Positions 9,101-17,271 of a DNA stretch of 64,000 nucleotides are shown here, piece after piece. The stretch is from Methylobacterium sp. (GTDB taxonomy: Bacteria > Pseudomonadota > Alphaproteobacteria > Rhizobiales > Beijerinckiaceae): positions 1 through 64,000 of the forward strand of contig PERO01000018.1 of the NCBI GenBank assembly GCA_002928875.1, in the 5' to 3' direction. Both the position numbers and the translations under genes were made by a program. Position 1 is the first letter of the stretch; each line of letters begins with the position of its first letter. The notes under the pieces were generated by a model that was not told the DNA's origin, did no database searches, and saw only the letters and a program-made list of their open reading frames with translations.

Positions 9101-9647
9101 TGCCGCTTTAGAAGATCATGAGCTTGGTCTAGCGCTGTCTGCGGTCGAAACCGGCACCATGAACCGGTCAGTCTCGATCCTGATGCAAGCTGGATTCAAC
9201 TCGCGCCTCTCCGCTATCAAAGCCGTAAATGATACGGGTGCGACATTCGCCACCGGACAGGAGTTGAAAAACTGGCTCCGGTCGCCCGAAGTCGCTGAGT
9301 TTGCCGCCCAGCCTGACTGGCCCACACTGGAGACACGAAGTCTCTGGCTCGACTTTGTGCAGGAGTTCGCGCCACGTGCCGACCGCACATGGTCGGAGCG
9401 TACCTACTTGGCGAATGTAAACTGGACCACCGCGCCTCCTCCTCCAGGATCACCTGTTTCCCTGCATCACTGGAACGGCCAGCCTCTAATCCTATCTCCT
9501 GAAGGTTTGTCGCATGGCGTCCTCCCCTACGCATTGAACGCGGATCGTCGAGGACTTCTGCGGGCCACCGTCGCGGCACAAGGCGAGCAACTAGATCTCG
9601 TTTATCTAGGCCCCGACGACCTCTGGAACGTGAAGGAAGACGTATGA
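6096..9647 (+). CDS. hamB: Hachiman defence helicase HamB (SF2, DExH type)
   Basis: The 1183-residue protein has about 310 N-terminal residues of helical repeat character, then a superfamily 2 helicase core. Motif I is PTSAGKTR (K339), motif II is DEGH (435-438), motif III reads LSAIL, and motif VI is IGRAGRA (R704, R707). The spacing and the QGLNLS segment before motif VI resemble Ski2/Hel308-type helicases. In Hachiman, HamB binds and translocates on DNA and controls the HamA nuclease. The gene starts inside the end of hamA, so the two are translated together. A long C-terminal part (about residues 760-1183) is specific to this family. Confidence 0.87.
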   Translation: MPTNPDAISAAITEAAAAGFRGRLIAQGQARAMIWRGGVLPPDAPQFSPQLSFDLHSYAYGLLGLGLRMLEMGGDANQARVAFVQAATALESVMAKGNRGEADRDFHFVMAAASYHLAQLSARAYSLLAIVINEENFSPLERALAQLMRRDINGLRARVHNYRLDGEGSDARISGLFQERLALEPIQTVDEAAPDRDGHDFLWEGLDIALTDNFFGAISIFLLALDRGERALVEQAIARLRNSLSICAELNLLPQWWAHRVAIHLLSDLWSNTFHERVPLAPTGGAAADWLRLRSILIASLACRSRAEIDLWPSQIEAAARAVDQSDNLVVSLPTSAGKTRVAELCILRCLAGGRRVMFVTPLRALSAQTEANLQRTFGPLGKTISALYGSIGVSGFDEDAIRERDIVVATPEKIDFALRNDPSLLDDVGLLIFDEGHMIGPGEREVRYEVQIQRLLRRPDADQRRIVCLSAILPDGDQLEDFSAWLRRDQAGGPVKNDWRPTRLRFGEVGWNSPNARLNLRVDDERPFVPRFFTGFIPQLFVKPKRKRTKIFPCDQREFCLATAWRLVEEGQTVLIYCPQRRSVEPYAEVIVDLHERGALPSLLAVDPAALQTAIALGEEWLGPNSDILKCLRLGVALHHGALPTAYRKEVERLLRDGVLKVTISSPTLAQGLNLSATAVVMHSLYRNGEMIKVSEFKNVIGRAGRAYIDVEGLVLFPIFEDRRSKKHNEWVRLIGDPGAREMESGLIQLLTALLLRMHKIVGGDLNHLTEYVVNNAAAWNFPEVPGEKPKDRDDARKQWETHLATLDTAILSLIGEEDVPDADIEATIDAILQSSLWQRRLLRTSNEARIAFKSTLLTRSQHIWANSTPAKRKGYFLAGLGLAAGQALDAIAPEANQLLVQANGALLIGDNDAAIAAITGIAERVFPFHPFSPDPLPVNWRDILRIWLRGEPLAALVANGDGDYLRFIEDGLVYRLPWAMEALRVRATANGDVVGGLGAVAALEDHELGLALSAVETGTMNRSVSILMQAGFNSRLSAIKAVNDTGATFATGQELKNWLRSPEVAEFAAQPDWPTLETRSLWLDFVQEFAPRADRTWSERTYLANVNWTTAPPPPGSPVSLHHWNGQPLILSPEGLSHGVLPYALNADRRGLLRATVAAQGEQLDLVYLGPDDLWNVKEDV

Positions 9648-9751
9648 TGAAGCCTCGCTCCGAACGAAGAGTGTCGGCTTTCGAGCATCTCACTCGGGAT
9701 CGGGAATGACTTGAACGCGGGCGCGGAGCGGACGAGCCTGCGAAGCGTATA

Positions 9752-10384
9752 TCAGGACTCACGCATCGTCTTAGATGGCCATACTGCCAAGGACAGTTGA
9801 GCTACCTGTAGGAGCTTACTCCGGTTGGCGCCGTCGCGCGCAAGCGTAGAGAGACCCTGAATTACGGCGCTAACAAATGCCGCCAAGGTCGCAGGATCAG
9901 TCCCCTCAGGAACCGCGCCATTCGCGATATCCGACTGGATTTTCGCGCTTAAGGCCAATTCGATATCGCATCGGATTGCTGCCAATTCATTCCGCACGTC
10001 GACAGAGTTTGACGAAACCGCAATAGCTGAGCTTGCAAGCAGACAACCGGCGGGCGTGTCCTCCCCCGTGAAAGCGATGGCCGCACCCTCAATAAGAGCA
10101 CAGGCAGCCGACTTGGCCGTAGGAGCCTGCTGAATCAGTTCGAAGGGTGACTGGGAATGTGACAGGTAGTGGTGAACCGCAGCGCGAAACAGGCCCTTTT
10201 TGTCGCCGTAGGCGGCATAAACACTTGGTGGCGTAATTCCCATCGCTTGCGTTAGTTCGGCCAGCGAAGTCGCTTCAAAGCCGTGCTGCCAAAACAACAG
10301 CATGGCGGGCTTCAAGGCAGCCTCGGGATCGAACGAAAGCGGTCTTCCTGTCTTGCGGCGGCTTTGGAACTTTTGGTCTTTCAT
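9752..10384 (-). CDS. TetR-family transcriptional regulator
   Basis: The 210-residue protein starts at MKDQKFQSRRKTGRP; longer in-frame starts would add residues covering the divergent promoter and the reductase gene and are rejected. The TetR helix-turn-helix lies at about residues 28-72 (HGFEATSLAELTQAMGITP followed by a YAAYGDKKGLF segment), with a helical ligand-binding domain behind it. It is divergent from the aldo/keto reductase gene across 78 bases, the classical layout for a repressor controlling a reductase induced by an electrophile or xenobiotic. The ligand is unknown. Confidence 0.85.
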   Translation of the reverse strand: MKDQKFQSRRKTGRPLSFDPEAALKPAMLLFWQHGFEATSLAELTQAMGITPPSVYAAYGDKKGLFRAAVHHYLSHSQSPFELIQQAPTAKSAACALIEGAAIAFTGEDTPAGCLLASSAIAVSSNSVDVRNELAAIRCDIELALSAKIQSDIANGAVPEGTDPATLAAFVSAVIQGLSTLARDGANRSKLLQVAQLSLAVWPSKTMRES

Positions 10385-10403
10385 AACGTTCAATATGAAA
10401 TCG

Positions 10404-10432
10404 TTGACAGGTTTTCGCAAGCCCACTAAGAA
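10404..10432 (+). promoter_or_regulatory. Likely promoter of the aldo/keto reductase gene
   Basis: A consensus -35 TTGACA (10404-10409) is followed after 17 bases by TAAGAA (10427-10432), a partial -10 match. The predicted transcript start lies about 25 bases before the reductase ATG. The element lies in the TetR/reductase intergenic region and is the place where a TetR repressor would be expected to bind. I see no long perfect palindrome here. Confidence 0.45.
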
Positions 10433-10462
10433 TTTCGTATTAATTACTATGAAAGTGTCGCC

Positions 10463-11584
10463 ATGTCGCTTCTTGATTACCGGACGCTGGGACGATCTGG
10501 CCTTGCGGTCAGCCCCTTCGCGCTGGGCACAATGACTTTTGCAACTGCTCGATGGGGGACTGACGAGAAAGCCAGCCGTGCAGTCTTCGATGCTTATGTC
10601 GATGCCGGCGGCAACTTTGTCGACACAGCAAATGTCTATGCAGGTGGCAACGGAGAGGCCATGCTTGGCAACTTCATCGCTGACCGATCCTTGCGACATC
10701 AACTGGTGATTGCCACCAAATCCGGCTTCGCCATCGGTAATGGACCACATACGGGCGGAAATGGCGCCAAGCATATCCACGCGGAAGTGGAAGGGTCCCT
10801 TCAGCGTTTAGGCACTGACTATATCGATCTATACTGGGTCCATGTGTGGGACGGTGTAACACCCGCGGAAGAACTTCTTCATACGATGTCCGGCCTCGTA
10901 CGGGCTGGCAAGATCCGCTACTGGGGTATGTCGAACACGCCTTCTTGGTACGTCGCCAAACTGGCCACTCTCGCGGCCGTACACGGGATTCCGGGGCCGA
11001 TTGCGATGCAGTACTTCTATTCCCTCGTGAATCGAGACGTGGAAGACGAGCATATTCCACTCGCCCGTGAATTTGGCATGGGCATGGTGCCGTGGTCGCC
11101 TCTCGCGTTCGGGCTGCTTACGGGCAAATACGACCGCGCGAAGGTCGAAGCGGCCGGTCCGATCGCAGCTGGCCTGCCGAATGATGCCGCCAAGGCCGGA
11201 GAAAAGAGACTGGCGAGCGATGGTCGACTGGACGGTCCAAACCCGTTCGGGGACAGCCTGTTCACTCCGCACAACTGGGGCATTGTCGACGAGGTGCGGC
11301 GGATTGCGCACGAGATTGGCGAATCATCTGCCCGCGTAGCGTTGGCCTGGTTAACCAGCCGTCCCGGCGTAAGCTCGATCCTTGTTGGCGCAAGCAGACC
11401 GACGCAACTTGTCGACAACATCGCGGCTCTGGATCTCGCGCTGTCAGTGGACCATCGGATGGCACTGGATGCGGTCAGCGCGTCAGCAGTGCCCCGTATG
11501 CTTTACAGCATGTCACAGATGCCTTTGCGTCAGCATATCATTTTTGGCGGCAGTACAGTCCACTCGGCGGCGGAAATTCAATGA
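10463..11584 (+). CDS. Aldo/keto reductase
   Basis: The 373-residue protein is a TIM-barrel NADPH-dependent oxidoreductase of the aldo/keto reductase superfamily. The catalytic tetrad is visible as D54 and Y59 (NFVDTANVY), K86 (IATKSG) and H127 (YWVHVW). The C-terminal GVSSILVGASRPTQL segment is the usual cofactor phosphate-binding region. At 373 residues it is slightly longer than the typical 320-350. The divergent TetR regulator suggests induction by an aldehyde or quinone-like compound. The substrate cannot be told from sequence. Confidence 0.9.
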   Translation: MSLLDYRTLGRSGLAVSPFALGTMTFATARWGTDEKASRAVFDAYVDAGGNFVDTANVYAGGNGEAMLGNFIADRSLRHQLVIATKSGFAIGNGPHTGGNGAKHIHAEVEGSLQRLGTDYIDLYWVHVWDGVTPAEELLHTMSGLVRAGKIRYWGMSNTPSWYVAKLATLAAVHGIPGPIAMQYFYSLVNRDVEDEHIPLAREFGMGMVPWSPLAFGLLTGKYDRAKVEAAGPIAAGLPNDAAKAGEKRLASDGRLDGPNPFGDSLFTPHNWGIVDEVRRIAHEIGESSARVALAWLTSRPGVSSILVGASRPTQLVDNIAALDLALSVDHRMALDAVSASAVPRMLYSMSQMPLRQHIIFGGSTVHSAAEIQ

Positions 11585-12052
11585 GTACGCGTGCAACAGC
11601 ATGCTGTGAACAGTTTAGGAATTGTGCACTGACGACTGATGTTTCAGCTGGCGACTGAGCGTCGCGTCAGAAGGGCTCTCTGCCCGATTGGCCTTGGAAA
11701 ATTGTGGCGTTCACCTGCTCGAGGCCGGTTTCACGCGACGCTTCAATTGAACCGGCTTGGAGAAATGTCAGCTTTTAGTGTTCGCGTTACTCAAGAGGGA
11801 GCAACCGCCATGGGGGCGCTTAGCGGTCACTGATATGGCCCGCCAAGATCGAACCCCTGAAGCGAATGCCGGTTCGATCGTGCCTCGTGGCACTGCAATT
11901 CGTGCGGCTGAGAATTCGCGAAAAGCGGCTGGCTTGGGAGCCCGACAGCGGCTCTCGGACAGGCGCAAGCATACGCGGGCGTAGCCGCAAACGCCCGAAA
12001 ATTCGGAGCTATTGCCGCGCCGCAGCTAAACCGGTCATGTCGAAGGGAAGAT
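11585..12052. other. Island end without a supportable gene, next to tRNA-Ala
   Basis: These 468 bases lie between the reductase gene and the 3' end of tRNA-Ala, where an integrase would be expected if a tRNA-targeting element had inserted. Only short overlapping frames are present (the longest about 75 codons), with no tyrosine-recombinase motif and no clear Shine-Dalgarno. The stretch may be decayed island DNA. Confidence 0.4.
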
Positions 12053-12128
<76 letters not shown>

Positions 12129-12267
12129 ACTTTCCGGATCACCCTGGGAGATGGTCCGTGGTCGTCGCGCCCCGGATGAGGGCGGCGCAGGGAGCCGAAG
12201 CACCCGGCGCGGGTTTCTGTCACAATGCCTCTCGCGCCGCAAGGGGTGAGAGGCGAAAATCGGAAAC

Positions 12268-12651
12268 TCAGGTTTCCTCGTCTTCCTCGAGGTCGCCGTC
12301 GATGAGGTCGGCGACGTCGCCGTCATCCTCGTCCTCTTCCGGTTCGAGGAAGGTATCGTCCTCGGCACCGATATCGTCCTCGATCTCGATGTCGTCCACG
12401 ACGGCGGCCTTGGCCGGATCATCGGCTTCCACGGCTTCCAGCGGCACGAAATTCGGATCGGCCACGACGAGTTCGGTCTCGTCCTCGTCGACCTCCGGCG
12501 CCTTCGCGGCGAGTTTCGCCTGCGGGTCGAACATGCTGCGCGGGTATTTCTGGCCGGTATAGGGCGACACGATGGGGTCGCGATTGAGGTCGTAGAATTT
12601 CTTGCCCGTCACGGGGCAGGTGCGCTTGGTGCCGAGTTCAGGCTTCGCCAC
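12268..12651 (-). CDS. TIGR02300 / FYDLN-acid family protein
   Basis: The 127-residue protein carries CPVTGKKFYDLNRDPIVSPY near its N-terminus, the signature of the FYDLN-acid family. A very acidic C-terminal tail, almost entirely Asp and Glu over the last 60 residues, follows. The GTG at 12651 gives the family-typical start MAKPELGTKR; a TTG six bases further upstream is the alternative. The gene sits between a tRNA-Ala and aroA, as in many alphaproteobacteria. The function is unknown. Confidence 0.9.
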   Translation of the reverse strand: MAKPELGTKRTCPVTGKKFYDLNRDPIVSPYTGQKYPRSMFDPQAKLAAKAPEVDEDETELVVADPNFVPLEAVEADDPAKAAVVDDIEIEDDIGAEDDTFLEPEEDEDDGDVADLIDGDLEEDEET

Positions 12652-12875
12652 GGTCAAGGTCCCGGTTCAATGGTCGGTTTCGGGGGATCAAGCGCCCGAA
12701 CCGCGCCCAGCGGCGCCGAACGGTCTCTTGCAAATTCGGGATGAAGCCCGTTAGAGGGTGCACCCGCGCCTGTCAATGCGCATGACGGCTCCTTCTCGCG
12801 CGCGATCCGAGAAAGCGGGGTTCCGCGACGGATGGAAACGGCGAGGGGGCATCGCTTTTCGAGGATGGAACGACC

Positions 12876-14216
12876 ATGAGCCACGCCCTTTCCCCCCGGC
12901 CGATGCGCGCCGAAGCCGGGCAGCCGCTGCGGGGCACGGTGAGCGTTCCGGGCGACAAGTCGATCTCGCATCGCGCGCTGATCCTCGGCCTGCTCGCCGT
13001 GGGCGAGACGCGCGTCACGGGCCTGCTGGAAGGCGAGGATGTGCTGCGCACGGCCGATGCCGCGCGTGCGCTGGGCGCCACGGTGGAGCATCTCGGCCCC
13101 GGCGCCTGGCGCGTGAGGGGCATGGGCATCGGCACCCTGCTCGAGCCCGCGAACACGCTGGATTTCGGCAATGCCGGCACGGGTTCGCGCCTGATGATGG
13201 GCGTGATCGGCGGCCATCCCATTCGCGCGACCTTCGATGGCGATGCCTCGCTGAGAAAGCGCCCGATGGGCCGCATTCTCGATCCGCTGCGGAAGATGGG
13301 TGTCGAGGTGATGTCCGCCGCGGCGGGCGACCGCGTGCCGCTGACCATCCGCGGCGCGCGCGAGACGATCCCGATCACCTACGAAACCCCGGTTGCCTCC
13401 GCGCAGATCAAGTCGGCGGTGCTCTTCTGCGGGCTCAATGCGCCGGGCGAGACGACGGTGATCGAGACCGAGGCCAGCCGCGACCATACCGAGAAGATGC
13501 TCGCGTTTTTCGGTGCCGAGTTGCAGGTCGCGGCGCATGGACCGCATGGCCGGAAGGTGACGCTCAAGGGCCAGCCCTCGCTTCAGCCGCGCCCGATCGT
13601 GGTGCCGGCGGACCCGTCCTCCGCGGCTTTCCCGATCGTCGCGGCACTCGTCACGCCGGGGTCGGAAATCGTGGTGAAATCGGTGATGATGAACCCCCTG
13701 CGCACGGGCCTCCTCATCACGCTGAAGGAGATGGGCGCGGATATCGTCGAACTCGACAGCCGGGAGGAGGGCGGCGAGACGGTGGCGGATCTGCGCGTTC
13801 GGCATTCGGCGCTCACGGGCGTGAATGTGCCGGCGGAGCGCGCGCCCTCGATGATCGACGAATATCCGGTGCTCGCCGTCGCCGCGGCTTTCGCGACCGG
13901 CGAGACGCGCATGAACGGTCTGCAGGAATTGCGCGTGAAGGAATCGGATCGCCTCGCGGCCGTGGCGGATGGCCTCGCCACGAATGGCGTCGAGCACAGA
14001 ATCGCGGGCGACGATCTCATCGTCTCCGGCTCCGGCAAACCCGCGCCGGGCGGCGGCGTGGTAGCCACGCATATGGACCATCGCATCGCCATGAGCTTCC
14101 TCGTCATGGGTCTTGCCAGCACCAAGCCCGTGGGCGTGGACGATGTGAGCTTCATCGCCACGAGCTTCCCGGATTTCCTGCCGCTCATGGCGCGCCTCGG
14201 CGGGAGGATCGTGTGA
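12876..14216 (+). CDS. aroA: 3-phosphoshikimate 1-carboxyvinyltransferase (EPSP synthase, class II)
   Basis: This enzyme condenses shikimate-3-phosphate with phosphoenolpyruvate in the shikimate pathway. The 446-residue protein follows the class II (CP4-like) pattern throughout: PGDKSISHR near residue 25, [10 protein letters not shown] at 97-106, [16 protein letters not shown] and [10 protein letters not shown]. The residue at the position linked to glyphosate tolerance (Ala100 in the CP4 enzyme) is glycine here (G101), as in sensitive enzymes. The stop overlaps the cmk start by four bases (GTGA), so the two are coupled. Confidence 0.96.
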   Translation: MSHALSPRPMRAEAGQPLRGTVSVPGDKSISHRALILGLLAVGETRVTGLLEGEDVLRTADAARALGATVEHLGPGAWRVRGMGIGTLLEPANTLDFGNAGTGSRLMMGVIGGHPIRATFDGDASLRKRPMGRILDPLRKMGVEVMSAAAGDRVPLTIRGARETIPITYETPVASAQIKSAVLFCGLNAPGETTVIETEASRDHTEKMLAFFGAELQVAAHGPHGRKVTLKGQPSLQPRPIVVPADPSSAAFPIVAALVTPGSEIVVKSVMMNPLRTGLLITLKEMGADIVELDSREEGGETVADLRVRHSALTGVNVPAERAPSMIDEYPVLAVAAAFATGETRMNGLQELRVKESDRLAAVADGLATNGVEHRIAGDDLIVSGSGKPAPGGGVVATHMDHRIAMSFLVMGLASTKPVGVDDVSFIATSFPDFLPLMARLGGRIV

Positions 14217-14839
14217 TCGCCCCGCTCGTCATCGCGGTCGACGGGCCGGCGGCCTCCGGCAAGGGCACGATCGCCAAGCGTCTGGCCAGTGAATTCCACC
14301 TGCCCATGCTCGATACGGGCCTGCTCTATCGCGCGGTGGGGCAACGCATGGCCGATCTCGGCCTGAACCTCGACGACGAAGCCGGCGCGACGCGCATCGC
14401 ACAGGATTTCGCGCTGGAATGGCTGGTCGATGAGCGCCTGCGCACCCGCGCCGCCGGCGAACAGGCGAGCCGGGTCGCCCGCTTTCCCGGTCTTCGGCAG
14501 GCCTTGCGGCAATTCCAGCAGGATTTCGCGCGCCAGCCCGGCGGGGCGGTGCTCGACGGGCGCGATATCGGCACCGTCATCGCGCCATGGGCGCCGGTGA
14601 AGCTTTGGGTCGACGCCGATGTCGCGGTGCGCGCGAATCGCCGCTTTCGTGAGCTGGCCGGGCGCGGCGAAACGGTCGTCGAAAGCGAGATCCTCGCCGA
14701 TCTCGTGGCGCGGGATGCGCGCGATGCCCCGAACATGCAGATCGCGGCGGATGCCGTTCGCCTCGACACCACGGCGCTCGGCGTGGAGGATGCCGTCGCG
14801 GCGGCCCTTGCGACGGTCAAGGCGCGCGTCCAGACTTAG
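14213..14839 (+). CDS. cmk: Cytidylate kinase
   Basis: The 208-residue enzyme phosphorylates CMP and dCMP. The P-loop [10 protein letters not shown] lies at residues 8-17, and the ARDARDAPN segment near the end is typical of the family. The start is GTG at 14213, overlapping the aroA stop, with GGGAGG a few bases upstream. aroA-cmk-rpsA is a conserved alphaproteobacterial order, but here five other genes separate cmk from rpsA. Confidence 0.95.
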   Translation: MIAPLVIAVDGPAASGKGTIAKRLASEFHLPMLDTGLLYRAVGQRMADLGLNLDDEAGATRIAQDFALEWLVDERLRTRAAGEQASRVARFPGLRQALRQFQQDFARQPGGAVLDGRDIGTVIAPWAPVKLWVDADVAVRANRRFRELAGRGETVVESEILADLVARDARDAPNMQIAADAVRLDTTALGVEDAVAAALATVKARVQT

Positions 14840-14875
14840 CGTCGGCACCGCCGATGGTGCAGGACGAGGCTGACC

Positions 14876-15556
14876 ATGATCCGTGACTTCGAACCCATTC
14901 CCTTGCCCGACTATGCCGAAAAGCCGCTGGAGACGATGCGGCAGGAGGCGGAACGGTTTCTCGGAATCATGCGCCAGCGCCACACCGTGCGCGAGTTCGC
15001 CGCCCGTCCTGTGCCGCGCGACATCATCGAGACCTGCCTGCGCACGGCCGGCACGGCGCCATCCGGGGCGAACCACCAGCCCTGGCATTTCGCGGTGATC
15101 GGCGATCCGGCGATCAAGTCGCGCATCCGCCGCGAGGCCGAAATCGAGGAGCAAGCCTTCTATGCCGGCAAGGCGGGGGAGGAATGGCTCGGCGCCTTGC
15201 GGCCCCTCGGCACCGATCAGGACAAGCCCTTCCTCGAGATCGCCCCGTGGCTCATCGCGATCTTCGGCGCGCGGAACTCGGTCAGCGCCGATGGCGTGAC
15301 GCGGAAGAACTATTACGTGCCGGAATCGGTTTCCATCGCGACGGGATTCCTCATCGCGGCACTGCATCAGGCGGGCCTCGCCACGCTGACGCATACGCCG
15401 AGCCCGATGGGCTTCCTGAACGAGATCTGCCAGCGCCCCGCGAATGAAAAGCCCTATATTCTTCTCGTGACCGGATATCCGGCCGAAAATGCCCATATTC
15501 CCCGCTATGCGACGGAGAAGAAGCCGCTCGAAGAGATCTCGAGCTTCTTCCTCTGA
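14876..15556 (+). CDS. Nitroreductase-family FMN oxidoreductase
   Basis: The 226-residue protein has the nitroreductase fold signatures: [15 protein letters not shown] with the FMN-binding Arg residues near residue 35, and a [13 protein letters not shown] stretch around residues 60-72. A C-terminal [10 protein letters not shown] segment resembles the iodotyrosine-deiodinase/BluB-like branch rather than NfsA/NfsB. It probably acts as a cytoplasmic homodimer using FMN. It lies 36 bases after cmk in the same direction. The substrate is unknown. Confidence 0.85.
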   Translation: MIRDFEPIPLPDYAEKPLETMRQEAERFLGIMRQRHTVREFAARPVPRDIIETCLRTAGTAPSGANHQPWHFAVIGDPAIKSRIRREAEIEEQAFYAGKAGEEWLGALRPLGTDQDKPFLEIAPWLIAIFGARNSVSADGVTRKNYYVPESVSIATGFLIAALHQAGLATLTHTPSPMGFLNEICQRPANEKPYILLVTGYPAENAHIPRYATEKKPLEEISSFFL

Positions 15557-15573
15557 TCCGAAGGGAACGGGCC

Positions 15574-16164
15574 ATGGATGCCGACGAACCGCAGCGTTTA
15601 GCCCCCATACCCGGCTTCTGGCTGGTGCTGATCGCCAATGTCGCGATCTACGGCGCGCTGGTGATGGCCGATGGCGATCTGAGCATCGGCGTGCGCACCC
15701 TCATCCAGTGGGGCAGCCTGTTGCCGGAGCAATACATGGAGCAGGAACCCTGGCGCTATCTCACCGCCGGGTTCCTGCATTTCGGCCTCGTGCATATCGT
15801 CGCGAACATGATCTGCCTGCTCGCCTGGGGCGTGCCGCTGGAGCGCGGCCTCGGGACGATGAAATTCCTGCTCCTCTTCGTCGCGAGCATCCTCGGAGGA
15901 TCGTTGCTCTCGGTTGCGATGCATGAGGCGCCGTTCGTGGGGGCAGGGGCCTCGGGTGGCACATCCGGCCTGCTCGGCGCACTGATGGCCCAGTGGATGC
16001 TGCGCCGGCTCGATCTTCCGGCCTCGTTCTTCGTCATCAATATCGGGCTCAACATCGCCGTGGCGCTGATTTCGCCGAGCGTCGACTGGCAGGCGCATCT
16101 CGGGGGCTTCCTCACGGGGCTCGTCCTGAGCCTTGCGATGAAGCCCCGCTTCTATCCGGCTTGA
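15574..16164 (+). CDS. Rhomboid-family intramembrane serine protease
   Basis: The 196-residue polytopic membrane protein has six hydrophobic segments. The catalytic dyad is visible: serine S127 in GAGASGGTSG and histidine H175 in DWQAHLGGF. A WRYLTAGFLHFGLVHIVAN segment matches the conserved second helix region with its His and Asn. It would cleave membrane proteins inside the bilayer. The gene follows the nitroreductase by 17 bases, behind a GAAGGGAA Shine-Dalgarno, and its stop lies inside the promoter region of the next gene. The substrate is unknown. Confidence 0.9.
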   Translation: MDADEPQRLAPIPGFWLVLIANVAIYGALVMADGDLSIGVRTLIQWGSLLPEQYMEQEPWRYLTAGFLHFGLVHIVANMICLLAWGVPLERGLGTMKFLLLFVASILGGSLLSVAMHEAPFVGAGASGGTSGLLGALMAQWMLRRLDLPASFFVINIGLNIAVALISPSVDWQAHLGGFLTGLVLSLAMKPRFYPA

Positions 16165-16207
16165 CCAGCTCCCCGATATGAGAGAATTTCCCGTTTATGG
16201 GAAATTC
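16161..16207 (+). promoter_or_regulatory. Promoter and palindromic operator overlapping the start codon of the XRE-cupin gene
   Basis: GAATTTCCC (16184-16192) and GGGAAATTC (16199-16207) are perfect 9-base inverted arms with a 6-base spacer, and the ATG (16197-16199) lies inside the element. TTGACC (16161-16166) is a good -35 whose -10 would fall on the left arm. No strong Shine-Dalgarno is present, so the mRNA may be nearly leaderless. The arrangement predicts tight negative autoregulation by the HTH protein it precedes. Confidence 0.6.
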
Positions 16208-16784
16208 GTCGCTCGCCGCTGCCTTGCCCGATGCGGATTCGCTCGATCGCCAGATCGGGGCGGGACTTCGTCGCCTGCGGCAGGCGCAGGGCTGGTCGCT
16301 GGATGAGCTCGCGACCCGTTCCGGCGTGAGCCGCGCGACCCTCTCGCGCCTCGAGAATGCCGAGGTGAGCGCGACCACCGCCGTGCTCTGCAAGCTCGCC
16401 GGCGTCTTCGGGCTCACGGCCTCGCGGCTGCTCTACAATCTCGAGGAGGAGGCGCAGCCGCTTCTCCGGCGGAGCGAGCAGCCGCTCTGGCAGGAGCCGG
16501 GCAGCGGCTATTTGCGCCGCGCGGTCTCGCCACCCGCGGCCGGTTTCAAGGCCGAGGTGATCGAGGCGGAGATCCCCGCCCATACCCGCCTCGCCTATGA
16601 TGGTCCGCACCGGCCCGGCCTCGAACATCACCTGATCATGCTCGAAGGCGCGCTGACCATGACGGTCGAAGGCGTGCGGCATGATCTCCGCGCCGGCGAT
16701 TGCCTGCGTTTCGTCCTCTACGGAACCAATGTCTTCGAGACCCCGCCGATGACCGGCGCGCGCTACCTGCTCGTGATGGTGTGA
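16197..16784 (+). CDS. XRE-family regulator with C-terminal cupin domain
   Basis: The 195-residue protein joins an N-terminal HTH (about residues 20-75, with ELATRSGVSRATLSRLENA) to a cupin sensor domain (about residues 110-193, with EHHLIMLEGALTMTVEG). XRE-cupin proteins regulate metabolic or stress genes in response to small molecules. The following acetyltransferase gene starts six bases after its stop, so the pair is an operon, and the regulator may control the acetyltransferase. The start codon is embedded in a palindrome that is probably its own operator. Confidence 0.9.
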   Translation: MGNSSLAAALPDADSLDRQIGAGLRRLRQAQGWSLDELATRSGVSRATLSRLENAEVSATTAVLCKLAGVFGLTASRLLYNLEEEAQPLLRRSEQPLWQEPGSGYLRRAVSPPAAGFKAEVIEAEIPAHTRLAYDGPHRPGLEHHLIMLEGALTMTVEGVRHDLRAGDCLRFVLYGTNVFETPPMTGARYLLVMV

Positions 16785-16790
16785 GGGAAG

Positions 16791-17270
16791 ATGAGCCTGA
16801 CCATGACCACCTTCGACATCCGCCCCGGCGATTTCGCCGATCCGCGAGTGATCGCGCTGCTGGAGCACCATTATGCCGAGAACCGCGCGGTTTCGCCGCC
16901 GGAATCGTGTCATGTGCTCGACCTCTCCGCGATGCAGGTGCCGGAGATCCGCTTCTTCACCCTCTGGGAGGGCGAGGAACTGCTCGGCATGGGCGCGCTG
17001 AAGCAGATCGACGCCGAGGCGGGAGAGGTGAAGGCGATGCGCACCATCCCCGATGCCAAGCGCCGCGGCGTGGGCAGCGCCGTGGTGCGCCGCGTGATGG
17101 AGGAGGCGCGGGCATTGGGCCTGAAGCGGCTCTATCTCGAAACCGGCTCGTTCGAATATTTCCGGCCGGCGCGCGAACTCTACCTGCGGCATGGTTTCCG
17201 CGAATGCCCGCCCTTCGCAGGCTACAAGCCCGACCCCAACTCGACCTTCATGGTGCTGGATCTCGGCTGA
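16791..17270 (+). CDS. GNAT-family N-acetyltransferase
   Basis: The 159-residue protein has the GNAT acetyl-CoA binding motif (PDAKRRGVGSAVVRRVMEEA, about residues 82-101) and the conserved LYLETGSFEYFRPARELY segment with the C-terminal GF. This resembles the PhnO/YncA-like small-molecule acetyltransferases. It sits six bases behind the XRE-cupin regulator with a GGGAAG Shine-Dalgarno and is directly followed by a small conserved gene. The acceptor substrate is unknown. Confidence 0.88.
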   Translation: MSLTMTTFDIRPGDFADPRVIALLEHHYAENRAVSPPESCHVLDLSAMQVPEIRFFTLWEGEELLGMGALKQIDAEAGEVKAMRTIPDAKRRGVGSAVVRRVMEEARALGLKRLYLETGSFEYFRPARELYLRHGFRECPPFAGYKPDPNSTFMVLDLG

Positions 17271-17271
17271 A

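Noticed and set aside
11585-12052. Integrase or attachment-site repeat next to tRNA-Ala
   Set aside because: No recombinase motif and no repeat of the tRNA 3' end could be found by eye in 1-12052.
12654-14081. 475-codon leftward open frame opposite aroA
   Set aside because: Its residues are dominated by Arg, His and Ala as expected for an antisense frame of a high-G+C gene; aroA on the other strand has full family motifs.
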